Notes: generated by a model from the sequence alone, not told the origin. 64,000 nt of DNA from Pseudoalteromonas luteoviolacea (GCF_000814765.1 NZ_JWIC01000007.1:1032500-1096499), one strand, 5' to 3'. Shown: positions 8,526 through 18,624, numbered from the stretch's first letter. Numbers and translations: made by a program.

Positions 8526-10046
8526 ATGATTTATGCAAACCCAAATACATCAGATGCGATCGTTAATTTTAAACCCGTTTATGATAACTATATTGGCGGA
8601 AAATGGGCCCAACCTGTCGAGGGGCAGTACTTTGATAATATCAGCCCAGTCAATGGGGCTGTTTTTTGTCAGGTCGCCAGATCTGGGCAAAAAGACATTG
8701 AATTAGCCCTAGATGCGGCACACAGTGCCAAAGAGTCTTGGGGCACAACGTCAGTGACAGAGCGCAGTAATATCTTGCTTAAAATCGCCGACCGTATAGA
8801 AGCCAATCTTGAATACCTCGCCGTGGCCGAAACGTGGGACAACGGTAAAGCTGTGCGTGAAACTTTAGCGGCAGATGTGCCTTTGGCAGCCGACCACTTC
8901 CGTTATTTTGCAGGGTGTATCCGCGCGCAAGAAGGCAGCATTGGGGAAATTGACGAGCATACTGTGGCGTATCATTTCCACGAACCGTTAGGGGTTGTTG
9001 GACAAATCATTCCATGGAATTTCCCATTGCTCATGGCTGCTTGGAAACTTGCGCCGGCACTTGCTGCGGGCAATTGCGTGGTGTTAAAGCCTGCTGAACA
9101 GACACCTGTATCTATTTTATTATTGATGGAGTTGATAGAAGATCTGCTCCCTGCGGGTGTGGTTAACGTGGTAAATGGCTTTGGTAAAGAAGCCGGAGAA
9201 GCACTGGCGACCAGCGACCGCATTGCCAAAATTGCCTTTACCGGCTCAACGCCAGTGGGGTCACATATTTTGAAATGTGCGGCGGATAATATCATTCCAT
9301 CAACAGTAGAGCTTGGCGGCAAGTCTCCCAATATTTACTTCAGTGATGTGATGGAAAAAGATGATGAATTTTTGAGTAAATGTGTCGAAGGTGCTGTGTT
9401 GGCTTACTTCAATCAAGGTGAAGTATGTACATGCCCGTCTCGATTGTTTGTGCAAGAAGAAATCTATGATGAGTTCATTGCAAAAGTGATAGCGCGCACG
9501 CAGCAGATAAAACGTGGCAATCCTTTGGATACAGACACCATGGTAGGCGCACAGGCGTCTCAAGCACAATTTGACAAAATTTTAAGCTACATCGAAATAG
9601 GTAAACAAGAAGGTGCTGAGGTACTACTCGGTGGTGAACCAGAAAAACTCAGTACGGAATATCATAAAGGCTATTATATTCAGCCGACGTTGTTAAAAGG
9701 TCACAATAGTATGCGAGTATTTCAAGAAGAGATATTTGGCCCTGTGATCTCCTTGTGTACTTTCAAAGATGAAGCGGAAGTACTCGCAATGGCTAATAGC
9801 AGTGAATTTGGCCTAGGAGCGGGTGTGTGGACCCGTAATATGAACCGTGCTTATCACTTTGGTAGAAAAATAGAAGCGGGTCGGGTGTGGACTAATTGCT
9901 ATCACATGTATCCGGCCCATGCCGCTTTTGGCGGTTACAAGCGCTCAGGCATCGGTCGTGAAACACATAAAAAAGCGCTGGATCATTACCAGCAAACTAA
10001 GAACCTTCTAGTCAGCTATAGCGAAAGTCCGCTTGGATTCTTCTAA
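8526..10046 (+). CDS. NAD-dependent aldehyde dehydrogenase (AldB/ExaC type)
   Basis: A 506-residue ALDH. Catalytic Cys301 (FNQGEVCTCPSR), general base Glu262 (VELGGKSPN), Asn165 (IIPWNFPLLM) and the NAD-binding FTGSTPVG (238-245) are all present. The NQGEVCTCPSR block and the length are those of the ExaC/AldB subgroup, which oxidises acetaldehyde and related short aldehydes to acids. The expected regulator is the divergent AraC protein. A clear AAGAGGC-type ribosome site precedes ATG 8526. Confidence 0.93.
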   Translation: MIYANPNTSDAIVNFKPVYDNYIGGKWAQPVEGQYFDNISPVNGAVFCQVARSGQKDIELALDAAHSAKESWGTTSVTERSNILLKIADRIEANLEYLAVAETWDNGKAVRETLAADVPLAADHFRYFAGCIRAQEGSIGEIDEHTVAYHFHEPLGVVGQIIPWNFPLLMAAWKLAPALAAGNCVVLKPAEQTPVSILLLMELIEDLLPAGVVNVVNGFGKEAGEALATSDRIAKIAFTGSTPVGSHILKCAADNIIPSTVELGGKSPNIYFSDVMEKDDEFLSKCVEGAVLAYFNQGEVCTCPSRLFVQEEIYDEFIAKVIARTQQIKRGNPLDTDTMVGAQASQAQFDKILSYIEIGKQEGAEVLLGGEPEKLSTEYHKGYYIQPTLLKGHNSMRVFQEEIFGPVISLCTFKDEAEVLAMANSSEFGLGAGVWTRNMNRAYHFGRKIEAGRVWTNCYHMYPAHAAFGGYKRSGIGRETHKKALDHYQQTKNLLVSYSESPLGFF

Positions 10047-10924
10047 GTTATAGCCTTAGCAAGATGCGCAACCATGGCCATGGTTGCGCTCTTTTTTGTT
10101 ATGTTATTAGGCCAAATAGCATAGGCCGGTATAGGGGTTACTTGCCAATTGGGCAGTAACTCAATTAATTTCTTCTCTCTAAGGGCTTGCTCAACTAGAA
10201 AATCAGCAGGAGTCGCAATACCTAGCCCTTCCATACATAATTGTGTCATGCCTTCAACCGAATTCGCTGTGACTTGATAGTCAAAATGAATGTCTTGTTT
10301 ACCCAACTCTGGGTGTGTGATTGTACGCTTATTGGGTAAGCTGGAAAGCTTTATCCATGGCAAGTTTTCAAGATCTTCTGGTGTTTTTGGGAGTGGGTTA
10401 TTTGTCAAAAAAGCAGGTGAGCAGGTGAGCTTTCGCTTTATATTACCTAGTTTTTTACTTTTTAATTCGCTATTTGGTAGGTCGCCAAGGCGAATTGCAA
10501 TATCGATCCCTTTCTCTATTAAGTTCTCATATACATCACTAAAGTGAAAGTTGACCTCTAACCTCGAATGTTGCTGGCAAAAATCTGCTAATACGCGGGT
10601 ATAGTGAGAGCGTATAAGTACAGTCGGCAAACTGACGGTGATCCTGCCAGATAACGCCTCTTGCTGGGCACTGATATCGGAGAGGCCTTGCTCAACGGTT
10701 TTTAACATGTTTGTACTCATTTTGAATAACTGCTGTCCTTGCTCTGTTAACGAGAGCTTTCTGGTTGAGCGGTATAGTAAGGCGGTATCGAGCTTTGTTT
10801 CGAGCAAAGTAATGTGATAACTGATCACTGAGGGCGACAAGTTAAGTGCGCGCGCCGCACCACGAAAAGATCCTTGTTCCACAACGGTTGAAAAAATGGC
10901 GATGCTTTTGAGTTCGTCAATCAT
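10043..10924 (-). CDS. LysR-family transcriptional regulator
   Basis: A 293-residue LysR regulator: N-terminal winged helix (GSFRGAARALNLSPSVISYH, 18-37) and a periplasmic-binding-like effector domain from about 90. It is of the CrgA-like subgroup (SGRITVSLPTVL, PWIKLSSLPN). It is divergent from a LysE-type exporter at 11024, suggesting it controls that gene. Its last codons contain the terminator of the convergent aldehyde dehydrogenase gene. Confidence 0.92.
   Translation of the reverse strand: MIDELKSIAIFSTVVEQGSFRGAARALNLSPSVISYHITLLETKLDTALLYRSTRKLSLTEQGQQLFKMSTNMLKTVEQGLSDISAQQEALSGRITVSLPTVLIRSHYTRVLADFCQQHSRLEVNFHFSDVYENLIEKGIDIAIRLGDLPNSELKSKKLGNIKRKLTCSPAFLTNNPLPKTPEDLENLPWIKLSSLPNKRTITHPELGKQDIHFDYQVTANSVEGMTQLCMEGLGIATPADFLVEQALREKKLIELLPNWQVTPIPAYAIWPNNITKKSATMAMVAHLAKAIT
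10066..10097 (+). terminator. Terminator of the aldehyde dehydrogenase gene, inside the 3' end of the LysR gene
   Basis: A perfect 24-base palindrome (GCGCAACCATGG and its complement, 10066-10089) is followed by a C and a run of six T. It lies in the coding sequence for the last residues (ATMAMVAHL) of the convergent LysR protein, so one stretch codes on one strand and terminates on the other. Confidence 0.8.
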
Positions 10925-11023
10925 ATTGAGTAAGTTTTTAGAACAGTGATATTCATTTATACCATCTAATCAAATTTTAAACAGGGGTATACACTCAAAT
11001 TTTATACAGCGATGGAGTGAGCA

Positions 11024-11626
11024 ATGTTGATGATATTGGCAATGGGCTTATATGCATTTTCTATGTCTATTACACCGGGTCCGGTGACTTTGATTATTTT
11101 TTCAGGTGGGATGAATCGTGGTATCCATGCCACATTGCCATTTATTTTAGGCGCAACAATTGGGTTTAGTCTGTTGCTTTTAGCAACAGGGTTGGGGCTT
11201 GGTTTGGTAGTGCAGCAACATAAGTGGTTAGTATATGGTTCTACAGTGATCGGCTGTGGTTTTATGATGTATCTTGCTTTGCAATTGTTTAAATTTGAAC
11301 CGAGTGTAGGCCAAACGACTGCGATGCGCTCAGGATGGTGGGCAGGCTTGATGTTGATGTGGCTGAATCCCAAAGCGTGGTTGGCTGCTATCGCGGGCAA
11401 TAGTTTGTTTATTGAGCCTAGCCAAACCAATAAATTGTTTGTGTTTGTATTCATTTACTCCTTGGTGTGTTTTGTCTCTTTATTGTTGTGGGCAGTGTTT
11501 GGTAAGCAAGTGTCTCGCCATATCTCGAACGACAAGTATGTGCGTTGGCTTAACAAGGCAGCAGCGTTGGTGATCGCAAGTATGTGTGTGATGGTATTGT
11601 ATGAGCTGGGAGGCAGAAATCTTTAG
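11024..11626 (+). CDS. LysE/RhtB-family amino-acid exporter
   Basis: A 200-residue inner membrane protein with about six hydrophobic segments. The N-terminal signature AFSMSITPGPVTLIIFSGGM and the central WLNPKAWLAAI are the conserved LysE/RhtB blocks. GGAGTGA sits 6 bases before ATG 11024. It exports an amino acid or analogue by proton antiport; substrate not determinable. The divergent LysR regulator is the probable controller. Confidence 0.9.
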   Translation: MLMILAMGLYAFSMSITPGPVTLIIFSGGMNRGIHATLPFILGATIGFSLLLLATGLGLGLVVQQHKWLVYGSTVIGCGFMMYLALQLFKFEPSVGQTTAMRSGWWAGLMLMWLNPKAWLAAIAGNSLFIEPSQTNKLFVFVFIYSLVCFVSLLLWAVFGKQVSRHISNDKYVRWLNKAAALVIASMCVMVLYELGGRNL

Positions 11627-11693
11627 CGGTGTAGCTATTCTGTGGTAACTTTGTTTGACTCAAACTAAGTTGCCAAGGACTTTGAGGTAAGCC

Positions 11694-12317
11694 GTGAGAA
11701 AAGTTAAAGTTGTCCCATATTTGATTTTTAGTATTAACATTATCATCGTATTTGTTGCTACTTTTTGGCATCAAATTTCTAGAGCTAATGGTTGCTTATC
11801 TTTTATCTTACTGGTGATATTTTGCATTTTGTCATTGTCTTATTGCGTCTATCATATGAGTGCCTTGCTAGTTTATAAAGTGTTTAAAATAGAGCGCTTT
11901 AAAGTATTGGTCTTGATGATACCTGCCTTATTATTACTTGCTTATAGTATTTTTGCACAGGCTCCCAACATGGAAGAGAATAGGCGCTCTTTGAATATTT
12001 CTAGTTCTGAACAGTTTATCGCCCGGGTATCTGCATCGTTTAATTATTGGCATATTGAGGTGGAAAACGCCGTGGGGGAGACCATATATAAAAATGAAAA
12101 TATGGCGTTCAGAAGCGCATTCTCCCTATATTGGGTGTGGGATAAGCAAGACAGATTATGGTTTTATTACAGTGATGATGGCACTGTACATTATCTATCA
12201 AAGAGTAATGATGGCTGGCAGCTACGAGAATACGACAAGTTTGATGATGCTTTGGAACTTAAGCCCCCACCGAGTTTATTTCCATCATATGTAATCCCTA
12301 ACCATAAAAAGCAATAA
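11694..12317 (+). CDS. Membrane protein of unknown function
   Basis: A 207-residue protein that begins with GTG at 11694 (GAGG 6 bases upstream). Three hydrophobic segments occupy about 5-23, 33-60 and 71-87; the remaining about 115 residues form a soluble domain rich in aromatic residues (WVWDKQDRLWFYYSDDGTVH), probably beta-stranded and periplasmic. I do not recognise the family. It lies 67 bases downstream of the LysE exporter on the same strand but has its own ribosome site and no clear link. Confidence 0.7.
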   Translation: MRKVKVVPYLIFSINIIIVFVATFWHQISRANGCLSFILLVIFCILSLSYCVYHMSALLVYKVFKIERFKVLVLMIPALLLLAYSIFAQAPNMEENRRSLNISSSEQFIARVSASFNYWHIEVENAVGETIYKNENMAFRSAFSLYWVWDKQDRLWFYYSDDGTVHYLSKSNDGWQLREYDKFDDALELKPPPSLFPSYVIPNHKKQ

Positions 12318-12488
12318 AGCCAAAGCTTCAACTTGCTTGTTATAGCCCTCTTTAGGTGCAAGAAGGTCTGTACGAGACTATCAAAATATTTTTAGTACTG
12401 AGCCGTTAATATAACGCTCACAGCATTTTTTATCGTATCATACAGCATGCTTGTCGTGTGTTTTAATTAGTAACATAAGAATTTTCCC

Positions 12489-13394
12489 ATGTTTAACCCG
12501 AACTTACCTTTAGTTTACCACCCTAATTATTCTTTCAGTTTTGATCCTAAACATCGCTTTGTAGTGAGTAAATTTGCAAGATTAAAAAGCTATCTAGAGC
12601 AACAAGGTCTCATTGGTCAAAACTTGCATCAGGGTCCTGTTGGGCACTATTCGGACTTGGAGCTAGTACATTGTGAGCAGTATGTTCGAGATTTATACCA
12701 GAATGAGCTTTGCCCAAAAGCAATGAGACGTATTGGGATCCCTTGGTCTAAAGAGTTGATGGCAAGAACGTTTACAGCACCGCTGGGCACTTATCTTACT
12801 GCATCGCTTGCACTTGAAAACGGCGTGGCGTGTCATTTGGCGGGGGGCACGCACCATGCTCATTATGATTTTGGTTCTGGGTACTGCATGGTGAATGATT
12901 TGGCATACACTGCAGAGCGATTAATCAAAGAAAAACGGGTTCATAATGTGCTTATTTTTGATTGCGACGTGCATCAAGGAGATGGCACTGCCGCGATGCT
13001 CACACACAACCCTTTTGTATTTACCTGCTCAATACATTGTGAAAAGAACTTTCCTTTTAGAAAGCAACAGAGTGATTTAGATATTGGGTTAGACCCTAAT
13101 GTCAGTGATCATGAATACCTGCGAGTTGTAGAAGCAACAATCCATGATTTACTGGAGCAGCTAAACCCTGATCTAGTGTTATATGATGCAGGCGTTGATG
13201 TTTGGCAAGAGGATACGTTAGGTAAATTAGATATTAGCTGGCAAGGGCTTGAGAAACGCGACCGTATTGTACTTAATGCGTGCAATCAAAAAGGCGTGCC
13301 AGTGGCGACCGTGATCGGTGGAGGATATGACAAAGACCATGAACGTTTGGCGAAACGTCATGCTATCGTCATTGAGCAAGCTGCAAAGATTTAA
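12489..13394 (+). CDS. Histone deacetylase-family (AcuC/HDAC-like) amidohydrolase
   Basis: A 301-residue zinc-dependent deacetylase. The tandem catalytic histidines are His122-His123 (AGGTHHAHYD), and the zinc ligands are Asp160 and His162 (FDCDVHQGDGT) with Asp237 (YDAGVDVWQED). GGGYD at about 277-281 gives the C-terminal loop. Bacterial members remove acetyl groups from small amides, polyamines or proteins; the exact substrate is unknown. It stands alone, without a signal peptide, so it acts in the cytoplasm. Confidence 0.92.
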   Translation: MFNPNLPLVYHPNYSFSFDPKHRFVVSKFARLKSYLEQQGLIGQNLHQGPVGHYSDLELVHCEQYVRDLYQNELCPKAMRRIGIPWSKELMARTFTAPLGTYLTASLALENGVACHLAGGTHHAHYDFGSGYCMVNDLAYTAERLIKEKRVHNVLIFDCDVHQGDGTAAMLTHNPFVFTCSIHCEKNFPFRKQQSDLDIGLDPNVSDHEYLRVVEATIHDLLEQLNPDLVLYDAGVDVWQEDTLGKLDISWQGLEKRDRIVLNACNQKGVPVATVIGGGYDKDHERLAKRHAIVIEQAAKI

Positions 13395-13461
13395 CTTGTA
13401 GCCAAAAAGTTTCTCTTTAAATTACTTATACTATTTTAATTCGGTTGCTTAATCGTTGTAT

Positions 13462-13485
13462 GGCAATGGGCCCCTTGCCTTTTTG
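13462..13485 (+). terminator. Probable terminator after the HDAC-like gene
   Basis: GGCAA, loop TGGGCCCC, TTGCC (13462-13479), or a longer imperfect hairpin including GGGCCC, followed by TTTTT, just before the convergent DUF1501 gene ends. Confidence 0.6.
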
Positions 13486-13488
13486 GTA

Positions 13489-14841
13489 TTATTTGAATAA
13501 ATTCAACGTAGTTGCGTCAAAGTTTCCTAAATTTGGAAAGATATCGCTAATTTCCGTGTCATTTAATCCAAACCACTTTGCAATTGGTGCAAAGTATTGC
13601 TCATTAGAGTACTGAGGAATAAGCCGACCTCCGCCAACATCTATGCTATTTCCTACTTGCTGAGAGAGCATTGCACCATGAAGGTCTTGGCCATTCACTG
13701 CACCGCCCATTATAAGTTGGTTACTGGCCCAGCCATGATCTGTGCCATCTCCATTAGATGAGAGAGTACGGCCAAAGTCGGACATTGTGAAGGTTGTTAC
13801 GCTGTTTTGCAGGGATAGCTCGGTTAGGGCGTTATTAAACTCAGTCAATGCAGTTGCTAACGTTGAAAGTAAAGCAGGCTGTCTGACTGCCTGATCATCA
13901 TGCGTGTCGAATCCACCTAATGAAACAAAAAATATTTGCCGTTTGTTGCCTGTTTGACCACTTATGCTCAGAGACTTAGCCACGGCGGCTAGCTGCTCCG
14001 ATAAGCTGTTATCACTAAACTGTGTGGTCAGTATTGGTGCTTGTTCCAGTAAGGTATTCATGTTTTGTACGTTATTGACTGAATTTGCCAGCCTACTGGC
14101 ATAAGCATCTTGCAAAGGAGTTGTTTTGGCACTTAACAACCTATCCATAATGCTTTTGACATGATCCACTTGTGGTTGGTAGCCTGTGAGCGCATTGATT
14201 TTCATGATACCGCTTTTGTTGAGGGCATAGGGCGTGGTCTCAATGCCAGCTTGCCAAGGGTTTGCGCCCGCCAGTGAGATATTGCTAGTAAAACTACTAT
14301 GCTGATTGAGCCTTTCTAACATCCGTGCGCCCCAGCCAGTGTTTAGCGACACTTTTTCTTGGCCATGCATCCAAGTTGCTTGTTGATCATTGTGAGAAAA
14401 TAAATGATTAGGCAAGGGCACCGTCTTATTTTGATACTCTGAGAGAGTAGTGGGGGTGATGAGTGTGCCAACACCGCCAACAAAACCGAGATTTCCGGCA
14501 TCAAATATGGAAGATAATGAGGTCATACTTGGATGAAGCCCAACGCCACCCTCATAGATTGTGCGGGTATTTAAAGCCTGCGCATCGGTAACGACGAGGT
14601 TTTGTCTGCTTTGTTCATAATGCGTTCGGTGTTCTCCAGTTAAGGGAACCAGCATATTCAATGAGTCGCTGCCACCATGCAAAAATATACAAACTAAGGC
14701 TTTGTAATCATTGATCGGTTGGCTGCTCAATGAGCCACTGATGGCTTGTAATTGTAAGCTAGTGAGTGCCGCTACTGAACACCCTCCTTTTAGGCAGAGA
14801 GATAAAAAAGCGCGCCTAGATTGCTCATTGCGATATGACAT
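13489..14841 (-). CDS. DUF1501-family protein, Tat-exported
   Basis: A 450-residue protein with a Tat-like signal (SRRAFLSLCLKGG followed by a hydrophobic stretch). It carries the DUF1501 core of the alkaline-phosphatase/sulfatase fold (CIFLHGGSDSLNMLVPL near the N-terminus, SLGGFDTHDDQ and TFTMSDFGRTLSSNGDGTDH in the second half). It follows the DUF1800 gene by 11 bases, the usual DUF1800-DUF1501 operon. No biochemical function is established for the pair; they are exported together and common in marine and planctomycete genomes. Confidence 0.9.
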   Translation of the reverse strand: MSYRNEQSRRAFLSLCLKGGCSVAALTSLQLQAISGSLSSQPINDYKALVCIFLHGGSDSLNMLVPLTGEHRTHYEQSRQNLVVTDAQALNTRTIYEGGVGLHPSMTSLSSIFDAGNLGFVGGVGTLITPTTLSEYQNKTVPLPNHLFSHNDQQATWMHGQEKVSLNTGWGARMLERLNQHSSFTSNISLAGANPWQAGIETTPYALNKSGIMKINALTGYQPQVDHVKSIMDRLLSAKTTPLQDAYASRLANSVNNVQNMNTLLEQAPILTTQFSDNSLSEQLAAVAKSLSISGQTGNKRQIFFVSLGGFDTHDDQAVRQPALLSTLATALTEFNNALTELSLQNSVTTFTMSDFGRTLSSNGDGTDHGWASNQLIMGGAVNGQDLHGAMLSQQVGNSIDVGGGRLIPQYSNEQYFAPIAKWFGLNDTEISDIFPNLGNFDATTLNLFK

Positions 14842-14852
14842 GTAATCAGCTC

Positions 14853-16895
14853 CTAGTTTTGATAGTTAAAATCAGGGGATAAAGAAATCATATACAGTAG
14901 CTGAGCGACACGTTGCGCTTCGTCTTTATTGACAAAATAACTATCTAAATCAACCAATGCTGTACGCGTGATATCTGTCATGGTGCCTGCAAAATAAACC
15001 AGATCATAATAATCAAGTAAGCTTTGTAGTCCATTGTTAGCCAACATAGCAATGTCGTCTTGAGCAAACATATAAACGGTATTGGGGTTTAGCGTTGTTT
15101 TACGCTCTGCCATTCTCCATACCAAATCGCCATAATGACCGTTGATTGTGGCGACCATATTCGAATCAGTTGCAATTTGTAATTCAGGCGCAATTAGCTC
15201 GAGTGTTTGCAATTCATTTGGTGTGTGATCTGGTCTAAAAAAGTTAAATACGGATGGTGACAACAAGGGTCCTTGGCCATAAGTCGTGGATAGGTTCCAA
15301 GTGTAATAGCGGTTCAGTTCAGACCGTGCATTCAATACTCGCCATAAATGTACTTTAGTGAGTATGGGCTCTTTTATCTTTCCACTGTGCAACTGAACTT
15401 GAGAAAATTTTCTCGCTTCTTCATCAAGCAAAATCGCTTTAACTACCGCGCCAAGGTCACCCCTAATACCTAGTCCGTTATCGTTAAACACTGTGGCTAC
15501 ACGCGCGACATATGCTGGCGTTGGATTAGATTTCACTAATCTTTGTATTAACTGTTTACTAATAAAGGGCGCGACATTGCTGTGCGAAAATAGATTATCA
15601 AGTGCTAATTGCATTGACTCATGGGGGCCAGTTTCTGCGGGGATAACCTCTCCGTTGAGTAGCTCTTTTGGCTCCATTGAATGGTAGGCAGAAAAAGCAT
15701 GCATGGGTAACGTATAATTTCGGCTGGGTCTGTCCCATCTTGCTGAGTAAGCAAATGTCCACCCAGTAAATACCTTGGCAAAGCCTGCAACTTCTTTTTG
15801 GGAGTAGGTCGCAATGGACTTTCCATCGGTGTCTAGTTTTAATGTTCCATCGAGGTTGAGCGCATTTAAACCTATTGTAAAAAGCTGCATTACTTCTCGT
15901 GCGTAGTTTTCATCAGGTCTAATGTTACGCTCTACATTGGCTTTTTCGTTCCCTAAATGACTTAAATATACCCCCATCGCAGGAGATAAAGTCACAGATT
16001 CTAGCAGCGTCCTGAAATTACCAAAGGCATGTTTTAGTAGCATGTCATAGTAGGCAACCATCCCTTCTGGTTCACCGCGCAAAGAGGTATTAGCATCTGA
16101 AATGACAAATATTTCACTCAGTGCGAAAGCGACTCTTTGCCTGAGTTGATCTGGTGCATTAAGGCTTGCTTTCCACCACGCGTCAATTCTATTAATGTGA
16201 TTTGGATTGTCTCTATCGGGGTAATTTTCTAGTAAAGGGGTGTGCAATGTTGGGTCTAGGGCAATTTGTTGATTGAGCCATTCTTCTTCACTTAAGCCTG
16301 ATGCTGCTTGGATCTCAGAATAAGTTGCGCCCAGTGTTGCTTGCTGCATTAATGCGGACGCTTGTAGTTCGCTCATTGCATTGACAGACTCTAGTGTTGT
16401 TTCAGTGTATGTACTTGTGCCTGTACTGTCAGTCACCGTGAGTGAAAATGTATAACTGTCTTTATTTATAGAGCTTGCGCTAGGCAGTGTGATGGTTAAG
16501 CTTGCGCTGTTAGCACCGCTCAAGGTGACTGCTGGCCCACTGGTTTGTGTCCAGGTATAAGTTAGGCCTTCTGTGGAACCCCTGACCACACTATCAATGG
16601 TGATAACGCTTCCTTTTCTGACAACTTCACTGGGTACTCTAATATCAACGACCGGTGATGTGCTGATATCTTCTGCTGATCCTTGATCGTTTGTTGCAGA
16701 TTGATCTTGAGTGTCTAACTCATCGTTAGATTGCGTATCAGTATCGCTATTCTCGTTATTGTTATTTTCACTTGGTGTGGTGCTTGAAGATGACTGATTG
16801 TCCGGACTCGTGCCTGTGCTGTTCGCAGACCCTCCGCCTCCACCACAAGCAGATAAAATCAACGCAGCGAGCAAAGTGAGTAAGCGCATTTTCAT
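14853..16895 (-). CDS. DUF1800-family lipoprotein with PKD/Ig-like domain
   Basis: A 680-residue lipoprotein (lipobox LSAC, then a GGGGG spacer). A Ser/Asn/Asp-rich linker (about 24-78) leads to a PKD-like beta domain (about 83-172, TYTWTQTSGPAVTLSG) and then the DUF1800 domain to the C-terminus (QQATLGATYSEIQ, RQRVAFALSEIFV, NYAREVMQLFTIGL, FTGWTF). It is the first gene of the DUF1800-DUF1501 operon. It probably sits on the cell surface or in the periplasm together with the DUF1501 protein; its role is unknown. Confidence 0.9.
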   Translation of the reverse strand: MKMRLLTLLAALILSACGGGGGSANSTGTSPDNQSSSSTTPSENNNNENSDTDTQSNDELDTQDQSATNDQGSAEDISTSPVVDIRVPSEVVRKGSVITIDSVVRGSTEGLTYTWTQTSGPAVTLSGANSASLTITLPSASSINKDSYTFSLTVTDSTGTSTYTETTLESVNAMSELQASALMQQATLGATYSEIQAASGLSEEEWLNQQIALDPTLHTPLLENYPDRDNPNHINRIDAWWKASLNAPDQLRQRVAFALSEIFVISDANTSLRGEPEGMVAYYDMLLKHAFGNFRTLLESVTLSPAMGVYLSHLGNEKANVERNIRPDENYAREVMQLFTIGLNALNLDGTLKLDTDGKSIATYSQKEVAGFAKVFTGWTFAYSARWDRPSRNYTLPMHAFSAYHSMEPKELLNGEVIPAETGPHESMQLALDNLFSHSNVAPFISKQLIQRLVKSNPTPAYVARVATVFNDNGLGIRGDLGAVVKAILLDEEARKFSQVQLHSGKIKEPILTKVHLWRVLNARSELNRYYTWNLSTTYGQGPLLSPSVFNFFRPDHTPNELQTLELIAPELQIATDSNMVATINGHYGDLVWRMAERKTTLNPNTVYMFAQDDIAMLANNGLQSLLDYYDLVYFAGTMTDITRTALVDLDSYFVNKDEAQRVAQLLYMISLSPDFNYQN

Positions 16896-17162
16896 AATGA
16901 GTGCCTCATTAAACCTTCATCTTTTTTATAGCATAGAGTGTGATTTTTTCAATTCTTTTTTATTGGTTTTGTATTTATTGTTGGTTTAAAAGTATTGGTT
17001 TTTGCTTGTAACGTTATGATTGAAAATAGAAACAAATATAAAAAATAAATGAATTACTGAGTTAAGTGTCAAGATGATTTAGCGAGTCAGTAAAAAACGC
17101 CTATACACAATTTCATTTATATGTTGTTAAATGATTGAGAGAGTAAAACAAGGATTAGAATA

Positions 17163-18608
17163 ATGAAAAAAACAGTTTGTTCGGCTTTGCTTGCGAGTAT
17201 GTCTTTGTTGTCGCAATCGAGTATGGCTGGCGAGTCCAAATTATCCGACCTAGAGCTTAACCTATTGCCACTTGTTCAAGTTCAGGGGGAAAAGTACATA
17301 GCCAGTACCATTGAAAGTGAAATGAAAAAACACAACTTGCCAGGGTTAAGTGTGGTTGCTGTGAAACATGGTCAAGTAGTTTGGGCTCAAGGGTTTGGGT
17401 TAGCTGACAAGCTCACCGGTCGTAAAGTCACTGCTGACACTTTATTTCAAGCGGGGTCTATCAGTAAACCCGTTGCCGCCTTGGCAGTACTAAAGTTAGT
17501 CGATGAGGGAAAGATAAAACTCGATTCCGATGTTAATCAGTACCTAAAAGGTTGGCAGATCCCAAGTAACAAGTTTACCAAAACCAATAAGGTGACGGTG
17601 CGTCAGCTGTTAACCCATAGCGCAGGTTTAACACAGCATGGTTTTCCCGGTTATCAACGAGGCACAAACATTCCCACCGATATTGATGTACTAAATGGAC
17701 TTGGCAACACAGGAAAAGTCATCGTTGATAAAGCCCCAGGAGAAGGGTTCCGCTATTCTGGCGGGGGCTATACGGTTCTAGATTTACTTATTGAGAGTGT
17801 GACAGGGCAATCCTTCATAGACTATACATCAGCGCATATTTTACAGCCACTCGGTATGACAAATAGTACCTTCGCACAGCCACTACCTAAGCCGTTATGG
17901 TCCATGGCAAGTGCTGCATTTGATGGCAGTGGACAGCAAGTTGAAGGTAATTGGCATGTCTATCCTGAACAGGCCGCCGCAGGCCTTTGGACCACCCCGA
18001 GTGATCTTGCATTATATATCGGTGCTATTCAAAGTGCGCGTGCAGGAAAGTCGGTGGGGCCAATAACACCGAAGTTAGTTGAAGATATGCTGACATTTCA
18101 TGACAACGATTGGGGGCTGGGACCCGTACTCAAAAGTTATGAACAGGGGTTAGCATTTTCTCATGGTGGAAAAAATAAGGGGTTCACCAACATATTTAAA
18201 GCTTATGCTGATAAAAAAGATGCCTTGATCATCATGACCAATGGTGACTCTGCTGGGCCTGTTATTCGTCAATTAGAAATCGCAATGAGCGATCATTTTG
18301 GTTGGGACCTTTCAACACCGAAACGAGTGCAAAAGCATGAATTAACAACGCAAAAATTAAAGCAAATGACAGGGCAATATATTTATGACAAAGATAACCA
18401 GTATTCATTTAAGTTAACGTATGATGATCAATATATATTGGCATATGATGCATCAAGAGATCATACGAGCCAGCTAATTGCCAGCAGTGATAGTGAACTC
18501 ATTGATATTAATGATGGCTCAACAGTGGATATTGAGCGAGATACTCAAGGTGGGGTTAAGGCGTTAATTTGGAATGGACAGTATCGCTTTGTCAAAAGCA
18601 AACTGTAA
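17163..18608 (+). CDS. Secreted class-C beta-lactamase-family serine hydrolase
   Basis: A 481-residue exported protein (signal peptide to about residue 22). The penicillin-binding fold motifs are Ser99-x-x-Lys102 (AGSISKPVAA), the Tyr motif YSGG (FRYSGGGYTVLD) and the KTG-equivalent HGG (FSHGGKNKGF). A C-terminal about 100-residue beta domain (from about 390) follows, as in esterase and D-aminopeptidase-like members. Such proteins are usually esterases or peptidases rather than true beta-lactamases. It has its own promoter region shared with the divergent DUF1800 gene. Confidence 0.9.
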   Translation: MKKTVCSALLASMSLLSQSSMAGESKLSDLELNLLPLVQVQGEKYIASTIESEMKKHNLPGLSVVAVKHGQVVWAQGFGLADKLTGRKVTADTLFQAGSISKPVAALAVLKLVDEGKIKLDSDVNQYLKGWQIPSNKFTKTNKVTVRQLLTHSAGLTQHGFPGYQRGTNIPTDIDVLNGLGNTGKVIVDKAPGEGFRYSGGGYTVLDLLIESVTGQSFIDYTSAHILQPLGMTNSTFAQPLPKPLWSMASAAFDGSGQQVEGNWHVYPEQAAAGLWTTPSDLALYIGAIQSARAGKSVGPITPKLVEDMLTFHDNDWGLGPVLKSYEQGLAFSHGGKNKGFTNIFKAYADKKDALIIMTNGDSAGPVIRQLEIAMSDHFGWDLSTPKRVQKHELTTQKLKQMTGQYIYDKDNQYSFKLTYDDQYILAYDASRDHTSQLIASSDSELIDINDGSTVDIERDTQGGVKALIWNGQYRFVKSKL

Positions 18609-18624
18609 GACGTTGGGTTTTTGG

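Noticed and set aside
17163..18608. Antibiotic-resistance beta-lactamase (AmpC)
   Set aside because: The motifs fit the broader class-C-like esterase/peptidase group; an extra C-terminal domain and the SGG Tyr motif differ from AmpC.
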